Source: Streptomyces plumbidurans (GTDB lineage: Bacteria > Actinomycetota > Actinomycetes > Streptomycetales > Streptomycetaceae). From it: DNA of 64,000 nt. Positions 14,890-23,364 of this stretch are shown here, in pieces. The notes below the pieces were generated by a model. It had not been told where the DNA came from and did not search any database. It saw only the letters and a list, made by a program, of their open reading frames with translations. Both the position numbers and the translations under genes were made by a program. The stretch covers positions 248,001-312,000 of the forward strand of contig NZ_JAFJSY010000001.1 in assembly GCF_019857225.1 (NCBI RefSeq), given 5' to 3'. Position 1 is the first letter of the stretch, and the number at the start of each line of letters is the position of its first letter.

Positions 14890-17460
14890 TCACTCCCTGG
14901 CCCCGATCGCCTCCACCGGACGGATCCGCAGCAGCAGCCGGGTCGGCGCCATCGTGCCCCCGACGGCCAGGGCGGCGGTGATGCCGGCGATCGCCAGATA
15001 GCCGAGGCCCGGTACGGCCGGCCAGGGCGATCCGCCCAGCCCGAGGGCGACGAGCGTCAGCGGGAACGCGGCGAGCACCGTGCCGAGGCCCACCCCGGCC
15101 AGCACGACGACGGCACTCTCCTTGCGCATCATGCCGGCGACCTGTCGGCGGGCGGTGCCGGAGAGCCGTAGCAGGGCGAACTCCCGGCGGCGGGCGGCTG
15201 TGGCCATCGCGAGGGTGTTGACGACGGTGATCGCGGTGTAGGCGATGATCAGGCCGACGACGAGGTAGTTGACCCAGGCGTTCGCGCGCTGTTCCGCGAG
15301 CTGGTCGTCGACGGCGAGGCCGTCGCGCAGGACGGTGCCGGGGTAGTTCGCGGCGAGAGCGGACAGTGCGCGGGTGAGCCCCTGCCCGTCCGCGCGGTCG
15401 GCGGAGCGGACGAGGACGGACTGGTCGGTCTTCTGCGTGGTGTGGGCGAGCAGCAGGTCGTGGTCAAGGGTGACGTCGGCGAAGCCGAACCCCCGGGTGT
15501 AGACGGCGATCACCTTGCCGCGGAACGGGGTGCCGTCGCCGAGGTGGAGCCGTGCGGTGTCGCCGACGCCGAGACCCAGCCAGGAGGCCGCGGTGGTGCT
15601 GATCGCCAGCGTGCGGGGCGAGAGGTTCGACAGGTCGCCGTGACGGGCGTGCAGGTCGATGGTGGTGCCGAGCGCGCCGGGGTCGACTCCCTGGGCTCCG
15701 AGCGAGACGGCCTCCTGGGCGCCGAGGAGTTGGCCCGCGCCGACGACCTTGGACTTCACCAGTCCGGTGGCCGACTCGACCTGCTTGAGGTGGCGCACCT
15801 TGGCCGCGAGGTCGGGCGACACCCCGCCCGGCGCGGTCAGCACATGGTCGGCGACGAGTCCGGCGCGGACCTGGTCGGTGGACTCCCGCAGGGCCGTGGT
15901 CTGGGTGAAGACCACCGTCGAGGCGAAGGAGACGGCGAGTACGAGCGGGGTGATGGCTCCGGCCAACCGGCCCACGTTCGCACGGGTGTTGGCGGCCGCG
16001 AGGTAGCCGGTGACGCCCGTCCTGTCGAGGAGGGGGGCGAGGAGCCGTACGGCCGCCCGGGACAGCAGCGGTCCGAGGACCGCGGTGGCGATCACCAGGA
16101 TGAGGACGAGGGAGTTGGCGAGCGAGACCAGAGTGAAGAAGTCGGCGTGCTGGGCCAGCCCGGTGCTGAAGCTCCCGGTCGCGAGTGCCACCAGGACCCA
16201 GCCGGTGATTTTGCGTCCCCGGCCGAGCCCCGTCGGTTCGACGGCGGCCTCGCCGAGGGCTTCCGTCGGGCGGATCCGGGTGGCGCGCAGGGCGGAGATC
16301 AGGACGGCGGCCAGGGCGGTCAGCACGGTCACCAGGATGGCCGCGAGGAACGGCAACGGGCTGAGGGCGAGCGGGAAGTCTGGCGGCACGATGCCGTGTC
16401 CGGCGAACCGGTCGCGCAGCCAGTACACCAGGAGCAGTCCGAGCGGCGAGCCCAGCACTCCGGCGACCAGCGCGGTCACCGCCGCCTCCGACGCCAGCAT
16501 GCGCCGGATCTGGCCGGGCGTGGTGCCGATCGCGCGCAGCAGGGCGATCTCGCGGCGCCGGTGGCGTACGGACAGGGCGGTGGTGGCGTAGAGGACGAAG
16601 ACGGCGATGAGCAGGACGTTGCCGCCGATCGCGACGGCCAGCAGCACCAGGTTGGATCCGCTGACGACGACGTCGAGGAACTCCGCCCGGCCGCGTCCGT
16701 CGCCCGTGTGCACGGACAGGCTGTCGTCGTCGAGCGCGGAGTTGATCGCGTGGGCCAGTCGGCCTGGCGAGGTTCCAGGGTCGGCGAGGACGCCGAACGC
16801 CTGCACGGCGGGGCCGAGTTGGCGCAGGGCCGGGTCCGACAGGAACAGCACCGACCGGCGCGGTGCACGGCCGTCCTTGAGCGCGACGAGTCCGGTGACG
16901 GTGTAGGTGCGCGGCACGGACGTCGTCATCAGCCGGACCTCGTCGCCGGGGCGTACGCCTGCGCGTGCGGCGAGTGCCGAGTCCAGTACGACGTCGTCGG
17001 CCGTGCGCGGGGCGTGGCCCCGGGTGAGGCGGAAGTCGCCCAGGCGCAGTCCGGCCCAGTTGTGCGCCTGGAGGGCGGAGCCGTGGCGGCCGGGTACGGG
17101 CCGGTCGTGGGCGTCGGCGAGGCGTACGGTCACGGCGTCGTCCTCGATCACCGTGCGGACGCCGTCGACCTTGCCGAGCCGTTCCGCCAGGGATGCCTTG
17201 AGGGGGACGCGTTCGGGCAGCGGCTGCGACTCGTGGAGGGTGGAGCCGTCCAGGTCCTTGAGGGTCAGTTCGACCTCCTGGCGGCCGGTGACGATCGCGT
17301 CGGCCGCCGCGTAGCGCTCGGCGGAGGAACCGGCCCGGATGCCCGACTCCAGCAGGACGCCGCAGGCGCCGAGCACGGCGGCGCCCAGCAGCAGCGCGAC
17401 GAAGGTGCCCACGAAGCCGCCCTTGCGGGCCCCCAGGGTCTGCAGTGCGAGGGTGAACAT
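14890..17460 (-). CDS. FtsX-family ABC transporter permease (large, two FtsX domains)
   Basis: The 856-aa product begins MFTLALQTLGARKGGFVGTF. It has an N-terminal membrane segment, a large extracytoplasmic domain, a first FtsX block (about residues 260-400, ending ALRATRIRPTEALGEAA), a middle membrane segment, a second extracytoplasmic domain and a second FtsX block ending LLLRIRPVEAIGARE. This MacB/LolE-like layout is used for lipoprotein, peptide or antibiotic handling by mechanotransmission rather than classical import. The start overlaps the ATPase stop by one base (TGATG), so the two are co-translated. The substrate is unknown. Confidence 0.9.
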   Translation of the reverse strand: MFTLALQTLGARKGGFVGTFVALLLGAAVLGACGVLLESGIRAGSSAERYAAADAIVTGRQEVELTLKDLDGSTLHESQPLPERVPLKASLAERLGKVDGVRTVIEDDAVTVRLADAHDRPVPGRHGSALQAHNWAGLRLGDFRLTRGHAPRTADDVVLDSALAARAGVRPGDEVRLMTTSVPRTYTVTGLVALKDGRAPRRSVLFLSDPALRQLGPAVQAFGVLADPGTSPGRLAHAINSALDDDSLSVHTGDGRGRAEFLDVVVSGSNLVLLAVAIGGNVLLIAVFVLYATTALSVRHRRREIALLRAIGTTPGQIRRMLASEAAVTALVAGVLGSPLGLLLVYWLRDRFAGHGIVPPDFPLALSPLPFLAAILVTVLTALAAVLISALRATRIRPTEALGEAAVEPTGLGRGRKITGWVLVALATGSFSTGLAQHADFFTLVSLANSLVLILVIATAVLGPLLSRAAVRLLAPLLDRTGVTGYLAAANTRANVGRLAGAITPLVLAVSFASTVVFTQTTALRESTDQVRAGLVADHVLTAPGGVSPDLAAKVRHLKQVESATGLVKSKVVGAGQLLGAQEAVSLGAQGVDPGALGTTIDLHARHGDLSNLSPRTLAISTTAASWLGLGVGDTARLHLGDGTPFRGKVIAVYTRGFGFADVTLDHDLLLAHTTQKTDQSVLVRSADRADGQGLTRALSALAANYPGTVLRDGLAVDDQLAEQRANAWVNYLVVGLIIAYTAITVVNTLAMATAARRREFALLRLSGTARRQVAGMMRKESAVVVLAGVGLGTVLAAFPLTLVALGLGGSPWPAVPGLGYLAIAGITAALAVGGTMAPTRLLLRIRPVEAIGARE

Positions 17461-18200
17461 CACACCGCCCTGCGCAGGCCGGACATGACCTCGGCGACGC
17501 GGTCCGCGCCGGGTCCGACCATGCCGTCGACGACGCGTCCGGCGTTGAGGAAGAGCACCTGGTCGGTGTGGGCGGCGGCCACCGGGTCGTGGGTGACCAT
17601 CACGACCGTCTGGTGCAGATCGGTGACGGCCTGGCGCAGCAGGATCAGGATGTCCCGGGCGGTCTCCGGGTCGAGGGCGCCGGTGGGTTCGTCGGCGAAG
17701 ATCACCTCGGGCCGGGTGACCAGCGCGCGGGCGATCGCCACCCGCTGCTGCTGGCCGCCGGACAGCTGCGCGGGGAACCGGGCCAGCCGCCCGCCGAGGT
17801 CGACGGCGTCCACGATGTGCCGCAGCCAGGTCTCGTCGGGCTGCTGACCGGCCAGCCGCAGCGGCAGCACGATGTTCTGCTCGACGGTCAGCGAGGGCAG
17901 CAGGTTGAAGGCCTGGAAGACGAAGCCGATCCGGGTCCGGCACAGCTCCGTCAGCCGCCGTTCCCTGAGCGCGGACAGCTCCTGGTCGCCGAGCCGGACC
18001 TCACCGGAGGTGGGCCGGTCCAGACCGGCGGCGCAGTGCAGGAACGTGCTCTTGCCGGAGCCGGACGGCCCCATGACGGCGGTGAAGGTGCCGCTCTCGA
18101 TGCCCGCGCCGACCCTGTCGAGGGCCAGCACCGCGTCCGGGCCCTGTCCGTACTGTTTCGTCACGTCCGTGAGGTGGACCGCGTACCGGCTTGCGAGCAC
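17460..18200 (-). CDS. ABC transporter ATPase (MacB/LolD-like)
   Basis: The 246-aa product has Walker A GPSGSGKST, a Q-loop in FVFQAFNLLPSLT, signature LSGGQQQR and Walker B VIFADEPTGALD, the usual set for LolD/MacB-type ATPases that pair with FtsX permeases. GTG 18200 is chosen because AAGGAG lies 5 nt upstream; an ATG at 18251 would add 17 residues without a ribosome site. It is divergent from a histidine kinase/NarL regulator pair, a common layout for transporters induced by their own two-component system. Confidence 0.92.
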   Translation of the reverse strand: MLASRYAVHLTDVTKQYGQGPDAVLALDRVGAGIESGTFTAVMGPSGSGKSTFLHCAAGLDRPTSGEVRLGDQELSALRERRLTELCRTRIGFVFQAFNLLPSLTVEQNIVLPLRLAGQQPDETWLRHIVDAVDLGGRLARFPAQLSGGQQQRVAIARALVTRPEVIFADEPTGALDPETARDILILLRQAVTDLHQTVVMVTHDPVAAAHTDQVLFLNAGRVVDGMVGPGADRVAEVMSGLRRAV

Positions 18201-18417
18201 CGTGACTCCTTGTGCGACTGTCCGTGGGTGATGTCTCAAGTGCACCGGCACGGGCCGCTCTTGGCCTCGGCCGTGCCGTCGAACCGGCGTCTCGGCCGGT
18301 CGGGCGAGGTGCCCCGGCGTCTCCTCCTTGCGGAGGAGGCTGCACGGAGGAGAGCGGCCCGAGGCTTTCCACCCCAGGTGAGATCACGTGGCCGGGTGGC
18401 GCGGCTACGGTGGTGAC

Positions 18418-19764
18418 ATGGACCGGATGGAGTCGCTGGCGGGGCGCCGCATCCCCCGCGCCGTGACCGACACGGCCCTCGCCCTGGTGCTGGCCGCGGT
18501 GTGCATGACGCTGCCGATGGCGATGCCGCCCGGCGGTCCCGAGCTGCGTACGACGGACGCCGGGTTCTTCGTCCTGGTCCTGCTGGCGACGCTGCCGCTG
18601 GCCGTGCACCGGTTCCTGCCGGTGCCCGTGCTGCTGGTGACGGCGGTGTCCGCGGCCGTGCTCCAGGGCCTGCACTACGTCCCCGAGCTGTCCGGGCCCG
18701 AGGGCACCTCCATCGGGCCCACCTACGCCGCCGTCGGCACGGCCGTCTTCCTGACCGCCACGCGCAGCACGCCGCGGATCGCCACGCTGGTCGTGTCGGT
18801 GTTCATCCCGGCGGCCGCCGTGACCGAGGCGGTGCTCGCCCCGGACGGGCACCGTCTCGCCGCGCTGTTCACCGACGCGGTGCTGCTGGTCGCCGCGTGG
18901 GCGCTGGGGCGGCTCACCCGGGCGCGCGCGGCCATCCGCGACCAGGCGGTGGAGCGGGCCGCGGCGCTGGAGCGGGAGCAGGTCGCCAACGCGCGGGCCG
19001 CGGTCATGGAGGAACGGGCCCGGATCGCCCGTGAGCTGCACGACATCGTCGCGCACAACGTCAGCCTGATGGTCGTGCAGACCATCGCCGCCGACCGGGT
19101 CCAGGAGCGGGACGCGGCCAAGGCGCACGAACTGCACGGCACCATCGAGGAGACGGGCCGGGCCACCGTCACCGAGCTGCGCCGCCTCCTCGACGTGCTG
19201 CGCACCGACGAGGGGGCGGAGGGCGATCCGAGCAAGGAGCCGCCGCAGCCCACGCTCGACAGCCTGCCCGCGCTCGTGGACTCGGTGCGCGCGGCCGGGC
19301 TCCAGGTCGACTTCAGCACCAGCGGCACACCCGCCGCACTGCCCGCCGGATCACATCTGACCGTGTACCGGGTGGTGCAGGAGGCCCTCACCAACACCCT
19401 CAAGCACGCCGGCCGCACCCGGACCGTGCTGCGCGTCGCCTGGGAACCGGAGCGCGCCCGGCTCACCGTACGGCTGTGCGACGACGGGCCCCGGCCCGAC
19501 GGCGAGCGGGCCGACGACGACCGGAACGACGAGGCGCCGGTACGGCCGCCGGTCGTGGCGCACGGCGCCGGGCACGGTCTGGTCGGCATGCGCGAGCGCG
19601 TCGGCGCGGTCGGCGGTTCCCTGCACACCGGCACCCGGCCCGGCGGCGGCTACTGCGTGCACGCCGTCATCCCGCTCCCCACGACCGCATCGGCCTCCTC
19701 CCCCGCACCCCGGCACGAAGGGCACTCCCCGTATGCAGAGCATCCGCGTCCTGCTGGTCGATGA
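18418..19764 (+). CDS. Sensor histidine kinase (HisKA_3, NarL-type partner)
   Basis: The 448-aa product has four to five hydrophobic segments in residues 15-165, a short coiled linker, the phosphoacceptor ARELHDIVAHNVS (His208), and a C-terminal HATPase (SHLTVYRVVQEALTNTLKHA, then GHGLVGMRERV). It has no extracytoplasmic sensor domain of size, so it may sense within the membrane, as kinases controlling antibiotic-response ABC pumps do. It overlaps the response regulator by 32 bp and is divergent from the FtsX-type transporter it likely controls. The intergenic DNA (18201-18417) holds a CTCCTCC/GGAGGAG hairpin at 18321-18338. Confidence 0.92.
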   Translation: MDRMESLAGRRIPRAVTDTALALVLAAVCMTLPMAMPPGGPELRTTDAGFFVLVLLATLPLAVHRFLPVPVLLVTAVSAAVLQGLHYVPELSGPEGTSIGPTYAAVGTAVFLTATRSTPRIATLVVSVFIPAAAVTEAVLAPDGHRLAALFTDAVLLVAAWALGRLTRARAAIRDQAVERAAALEREQVANARAAVMEERARIARELHDIVAHNVSLMVVQTIAADRVQERDAAKAHELHGTIEETGRATVTELRRLLDVLRTDEGAEGDPSKEPPQPTLDSLPALVDSVRAAGLQVDFSTSGTPAALPAGSHLTVYRVVQEALTNTLKHAGRTRTVLRVAWEPERARLTVRLCDDGPRPDGERADDDRNDEAPVRPPVVAHGAGHGLVGMRERVGAVGGSLHTGTRPGGGYCVHAVIPLPTTASASSPAPRHEGHSPYAEHPRPAGR

Positions 19765-20413
19765 CCAGCCGATGATCCGGACGGGATTCCGGCTCATCCT
19801 CGAATCGGAGCCGGACATCGAGGTCGTGGGCGAGGCCGCGGACGGCGAGGAGGCCGTGCGGAGCACCGGCTTGCTGGAACCGGACATCGTGCTCATGGAC
19901 ATCCGCATGCCGGGCATGGACGGCGTGGAGGCCACCCGGCGCATCGTGGGCTCGGGCTCGGCCGGCCGGGTCGTCATTCTGACCACCTTCGACCTGGACG
20001 CCCATGTGGTGGACGCGCTGCGCGCGGGAGCCAGCGGGTTCCTGGTCAAGGACGGCCCCGCGGACTCCCTGGTGGGCGCGATCCGCACGGTCGCCCACGG
20101 GGACGCCGTGCTCTCGCCCCGCATCACCCATCGACTCCTCGACCGCTTCGCCCACTTGGGAGCGCCCGCAGACGCCCCGGTCCCCCGCCGCCTCGACGCC
20201 CTCACCGGCCGCGAACTGGACGTACTGCGCGCCCTCACCCGCGGCCTGTCCAACGCGGAGATCGCCGCAGACCTGGGTGTGGGCGAGACGACGGTGAAAA
20301 CCCACATCGCCCACATCCTGGAGAAGTACGCCCTCCGCGACCGGGTCCAGGCAGTCATCCTGGCCTACGACTGCGGCCTGGTGGTCCCCCGCGGAGGCCG
20401 CGCAATTGATTGA
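19733..20413 (+). CDS. NarL/FixJ-family response regulator
   Basis: The 226-aa product has a receiver domain with phosphoacceptor Asp56 (DIVLMDIRMPGMDG), switch Thr in VVILTTFDLD, and a C-terminal LuxR-type HTH (TGRELDVLRALTRGLSNAEI, then TTVKTHIAHILEKY). It partners with the overlapping kinase. DNA targets are not known; the divergent ABC operon is the obvious candidate. Confidence 0.94.
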   Translation: MQSIRVLLVDDQPMIRTGFRLILESEPDIEVVGEAADGEEAVRSTGLLEPDIVLMDIRMPGMDGVEATRRIVGSGSAGRVVILTTFDLDAHVVDALRAGASGFLVKDGPADSLVGAIRTVAHGDAVLSPRITHRLLDRFAHLGAPADAPVPRRLDALTGRELDVLRALTRGLSNAEIAADLGVGETTVKTHIAHILEKYALRDRVQAVILAYDCGLVVPRGGRAID

Positions 20414-20432
20414 CGGGGCGATCGCGCCCCGC

Positions 20433-20595
20433 CAGGGGCGCGGGGAACTGCGCGCCCAGCCACGACGACGCCGCAGACGCAACACAACCGCGGCCCAGGC
20501 GGCGCAACAGGCCGTGCACGGGACGGCGCCCGTCGAGTCAACGGCACGGCAGCACCCCCGAGGGGCGCGGGGAACTGCGCGGCCAGCCGGGACGG
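20433..20595 (+). repeat. Two copies of the dispersed GCGCGGGGA repeat
   Basis: Copies start at about 20433 (GGGGCGCGGGGAACTGCGCG, then CCCAGCCACGACG) and 20559 (the same core, then GCCAGCCGGGACG). They fill most of the 246-bp gap between the response regulator and the convergent acyl-CoA dehydrogenase. Short open frames here are repeat artefacts. I see no other feature in this gap. Confidence 0.75.
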
Positions 20596-20659
20596 CGCCT
20601 CAGACGCCACGCGGCCGAGGCCCCGCGACGCAGCCGCGCCACCCCGCCGCACCCGAGCC

Positions 20660-21886
20660 TCAGCGAATCGGCATACCCGCCAAGGTCCGGGCAATCACCA
20701 GCCGCTGAATCTCACTGGTCCCCTCAAAAATGGTGTAGATCGCGCTGTCGCGATGCATCCGCTCCACCGGGTACTCCCGGGTGTACCCGTTGCCGCCGAG
20801 TATCTGCACCGCCTGCGCGGTGACCTTCTTGGCGGTCTCGCTCGCGTACAGCTTGGACATGGAGCCCTCGGCCGCCGTGAACGGCTTGCCGTTGACGGCC
20901 ATCCAGGAGGCACGCCACACCAGCAGCCGGGCCGCGTCGATCTGGGTGCGCATGTCGGCGAGCTGGAAGGCCACGCCCTGGTTGTCGATGATCGGGCGGC
21001 CGAACTGCTCGCGCGTCTTCGCGTAGTCGAGTGCCACCTCGTACGCGGCACGCGCGGTGCCCACCGCCATCGCGCCGACGGCCGGGCGGGACGCCTCGAA
21101 CGTGGCCATGGCGGCGTTCTTGACGCGCTCGCCGCCCGCCTTGGCCCGCTCACGGGCGCGGGCGAGGCGCTCGTCGAGCTTCTGCTTGCCGCCGAGCAGA
21201 CAGGAGCCCGGGACGCGGACGTTGTCCAGGACGACCTCGGCGGTGTGCGAGGCGCGGATGCCGTGCTTCTTGAACTTCTGCCCCTGGGACAGGCCCGGGG
21301 TGCCCGGCGGGACGATGAAGGACGCGTGGCCCTTGGAGCCGAGGTCGGGGTCGACGACCGCGACCACGACATGGACGTTGGCGATGCCGCCGTTGGTCGC
21401 CCAGGTCTTGGTGCCGTTGAGCACCCACTCGTCCTTGGCCTCGTCGTACACGGCACGCGTGCGCATGGAGCCCACGTCGGAGCCGGCGTCGGGCTCGGAG
21501 GAGCAGAAGGCGGCCACCTTGACATCACTGGGGTCGCCGTACATCTGCGGGATCCAGGTGCCGATCTGCTCCTCGGTCCCGTTGGCGAGAACGCCCACGG
21601 CGGCCAGGCCGGTGCCTACGATCGACAGAGCGATGCCCGCGTCGCCCCAGAACAGCTCCTCCATCGCCATCGGGATACCGAGCCCGGTGGGGTCGAAGTA
21701 CTGCTGGGCGTAGAAGTCGAGGGAGTAGATGCCGACCTTCGCGGCCTCCTGGATGACAGGCCAGGGAGTCTCCTCACGCTCGTCCCATTCGGCGGCCGCG
21801 GGGCGGATGACATCGGCGGCGAAGCCGTGCAGCCAGTCCCTGACCTCCTTCTGTTCGTCGTTGAGCTCCATGGTGAACTCGGCCAT
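20660..21886 (-). CDS. Acyl-CoA dehydrogenase
   Basis: The 408-aa product has CSSEPDAGSDVGSMRTRAV, WVLNGTKTWATNGG, the KTREQFGRPIIDNQGVAFQLADM helix and the complete catalytic end IYTIFEGTSEIQRLVIARTL with its Glu. It also has an insert of charged helix (about residues 230-255, KQKLDERLARARERAKAGGER) not seen in the shortest family members. ATG 21886 is used because GGAGGGG lies just upstream; the frame to 21931 lacks a site. It is divergent from a TetR gene, with a GTGTTAC/GTAACAC inverted repeat between them. Confidence 0.93.
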   Translation of the reverse strand: MAEFTMELNDEQKEVRDWLHGFAADVIRPAAAEWDEREETPWPVIQEAAKVGIYSLDFYAQQYFDPTGLGIPMAMEELFWGDAGIALSIVGTGLAAVGVLANGTEEQIGTWIPQMYGDPSDVKVAAFCSSEPDAGSDVGSMRTRAVYDEAKDEWVLNGTKTWATNGGIANVHVVVAVVDPDLGSKGHASFIVPPGTPGLSQGQKFKKHGIRASHTAEVVLDNVRVPGSCLLGGKQKLDERLARARERAKAGGERVKNAAMATFEASRPAVGAMAVGTARAAYEVALDYAKTREQFGRPIIDNQGVAFQLADMRTQIDAARLLVWRASWMAVNGKPFTAAEGSMSKLYASETAKKVTAQAVQILGGNGYTREYPVERMHRDSAIYTIFEGTSEIQRLVIARTLAGMPIR

Positions 21887-21912
21887 GACCCCTCCAGAGG
21901 CGGCGCACATCT

Positions 21913-21954
21913 GTGTTACTTGCGGTAACACTAATGTGTTACCCGTCGGTAGGA
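21913..21954. promoter_or_regulatory. TetR-type operator candidates
   Basis: GTGTTAC-N5-GTAACAC is a perfect inverted repeat at 21913-21931, and a second, degenerate copy GTGTTAC-CCGTC-GGTAGGA starts 23 bp later at 21936. Both lie in the divergent gap between the acyl-CoA dehydrogenase and tetR genes, where a TetR protein would control both promoters. Confidence 0.65.
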
Positions 21955-22057
21955 AAAGTCAACTGCGGATGGCGCTCGGCAGCCAGTTCGATGCGGTGAG
22001 CATGTTGAGTGTTAGTTTGCGCAGGCGTCACCGAAACAGCACGGGTGGGGAGAGCTC

Positions 22058-22711
22058 ATGGACACCACGCAGCGGACCGAACAACAACGGTCCGCCGACC
22101 GACGTCGGCGTGAACTGCTGGAGGCCGCGGACCGGGTCGTGCTGCGTGACGGACCGCAGGCCTCGATGAACGCCATCGCCGCCGAGGCCGGCATCACGAA
22201 GCCGATCCTGTACCGGCACTTCGGCGACAAGAGCGGACTCTACGCCGCCCTGGCCACCCGCCACACGGACGCCCTGCTCGATTCGCTGCGGGCCGCCCTG
22301 GACGCACCGGCCGACCGGCGTGAGCGGGTCGAGGCCACGCTGGACACCTACCTCGCCGCAATCGAGGCGCGCCCGCAGGTCTACCGGTTCCTGATGCATC
22401 CGGCGGAGGGCTCCCAGAGCGATCCGGGCAGCGACCAGGGCTTCGACGTCGGCAAGCACACCGCCCCGCTGCTGCGCAGGATGGGCGAGGAACTGGCCCA
22501 GGTCATCGAGGACCGCCTCGACCTCGGACCGGAGAGCCAGCAGCTGGCCCGGGTGTGGGGCCACGGCATCGTCGGCATGATGCACGCGGCCGGCGACTGG
22601 TGGCTCTACGAACGCCCCTGCTCGCGCGCCGACTTGGTGCGCATCCTCGCCGACCTGCTGTGGGGGAGGCTGGCCGCGGCGGGCGACAAGGTCGGCGGGC
22701 CGGGGTTCTGA
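22058..22711 (+). CDS. TetR family regulator
   Basis: The 217-aa product has an N-terminal HTH (residues about 12-60, ASMNAIAAEAGITKPILYRHFGDKSGLY) and a C-terminal helical ligand domain. It is divergent from an acyl-CoA dehydrogenase gene, so acyl-CoA or a fatty acid is a plausible ligand. Its last 106 bp overlap the convergent peptide deformylase gene on the other strand, an unusually long 3' overlap. Confidence 0.92.
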   Translation: MDTTQRTEQQRSADRRRRELLEAADRVVLRDGPQASMNAIAAEAGITKPILYRHFGDKSGLYAALATRHTDALLDSLRAALDAPADRRERVEATLDTYLAAIEARPQVYRFLMHPAEGSQSDPGSDQGFDVGKHTAPLLRRMGEELAQVIEDRLDLGPESQQLARVWGHGIVGMMHAAGDWWLYERPCSRADLVRILADLLWGRLAAAGDKVGGPGF

Positions 22712-23253
22712 CCCTGCCCGCTCCAGGACGCCTTCGCCGCCTGGCGCAGCACCCTCCGCCTGCGCCATCCGTCGAGGCGGTCCACGTACACCCCGCCCTC
22801 CAGGTGGTCGCACTCGTGCTGGAGGCAGCGGGCGAAGAACCCCGTGCCGCGCACGGTGACCGGCTCCCCGGTCACCGTCCGGCCCTCGACCACGGCCTGG
22901 TCGTGGCGCTCGGTCCCCGCCTCCAGACCCGGCAGCGACAGACAGCCCTCCGGCCCCCGCAGCACCAGGCCACCGGTCTCCACCAGACGCGGGTTCACCA
23001 GATGCCCGAGATGTCGTACGTCATCGTCGTCGGGGCAGTCGTAGACGAACACCCGCAGGGACTCCCCCACCTGGTTGGCCGCGAGGCCCACGCCCCGGGC
23101 CGCGTACATCGTCGCGAACAAGTCCTCCACCAGCGAAGCCAGTTCGGGGCCGAAGTCGGTCACGTCCGCACAGGGGGCGTGCAGCCGCGGGTCGCCGTAC
23201 AGGGTGAGCGGTCTCACGCGCCCGCGGGTGCCCGGGATGGAGCTGTTTCGCAT
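22606..23253 (-). CDS. def: Peptide deformylase
   Basis: The 215-aa product has all three deformylase motifs: GVGLAANQ (residues 54-61), EGCLSLP (metal Cys104) and QHECDHL (metal His146 and His150, catalytic Glu147). It removes the formyl group from nascent chains; streptomycetes usually have several copies. ATG 23253 was taken over an upstream TTG at 23286. The last 35 or so residues (GQNPGPPTLSPAAASLPHSRSA...) are Ser/Arg/Pro-rich and are coded opposite the tetR 3' end, so they look like read-through into antisense sequence rather than a domain. Confidence 0.93.
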   Translation of the reverse strand: MRNSSIPGTRGRVRPLTLYGDPRLHAPCADVTDFGPELASLVEDLFATMYAARGVGLAANQVGESLRVFVYDCPDDDDVRHLGHLVNPRLVETGGLVLRGPEGCLSLPGLEAGTERHDQAVVEGRTVTGEPVTVRGTGFFARCLQHECDHLEGGVYVDRLDGWRRRRVLRQAAKASWSGQGQNPGPPTLSPAAASLPHSRSARMRTKSAREQGRS

Positions 23254-23364
23254 GGCCGCAAGGGTACGGCGATTCGGGAGTGCCAATGGATCTCGATAGG
23301 CTGACCACCACCACGTTGCCGTCAGGCAGGAGCGCGGCGCGTACGCAAGGAGGATCGAGAACTG

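Noticed and set aside
15442..17847. Very long plus-strand open frame of 801 codons opposite the ABC transporter genes
   Set aside because: It is Gly/Arg/Glu-rich with no domain, and arises from the high GC3 of the real minus-strand permease and ATPase genes.
20406..20823. Overlapping Arg/Pro-rich open frames in the 20.4-20.8 kb gap
   Set aside because: They run through dispersed repeats and into the antisense of the acyl-CoA dehydrogenase, with no ribosome sites.
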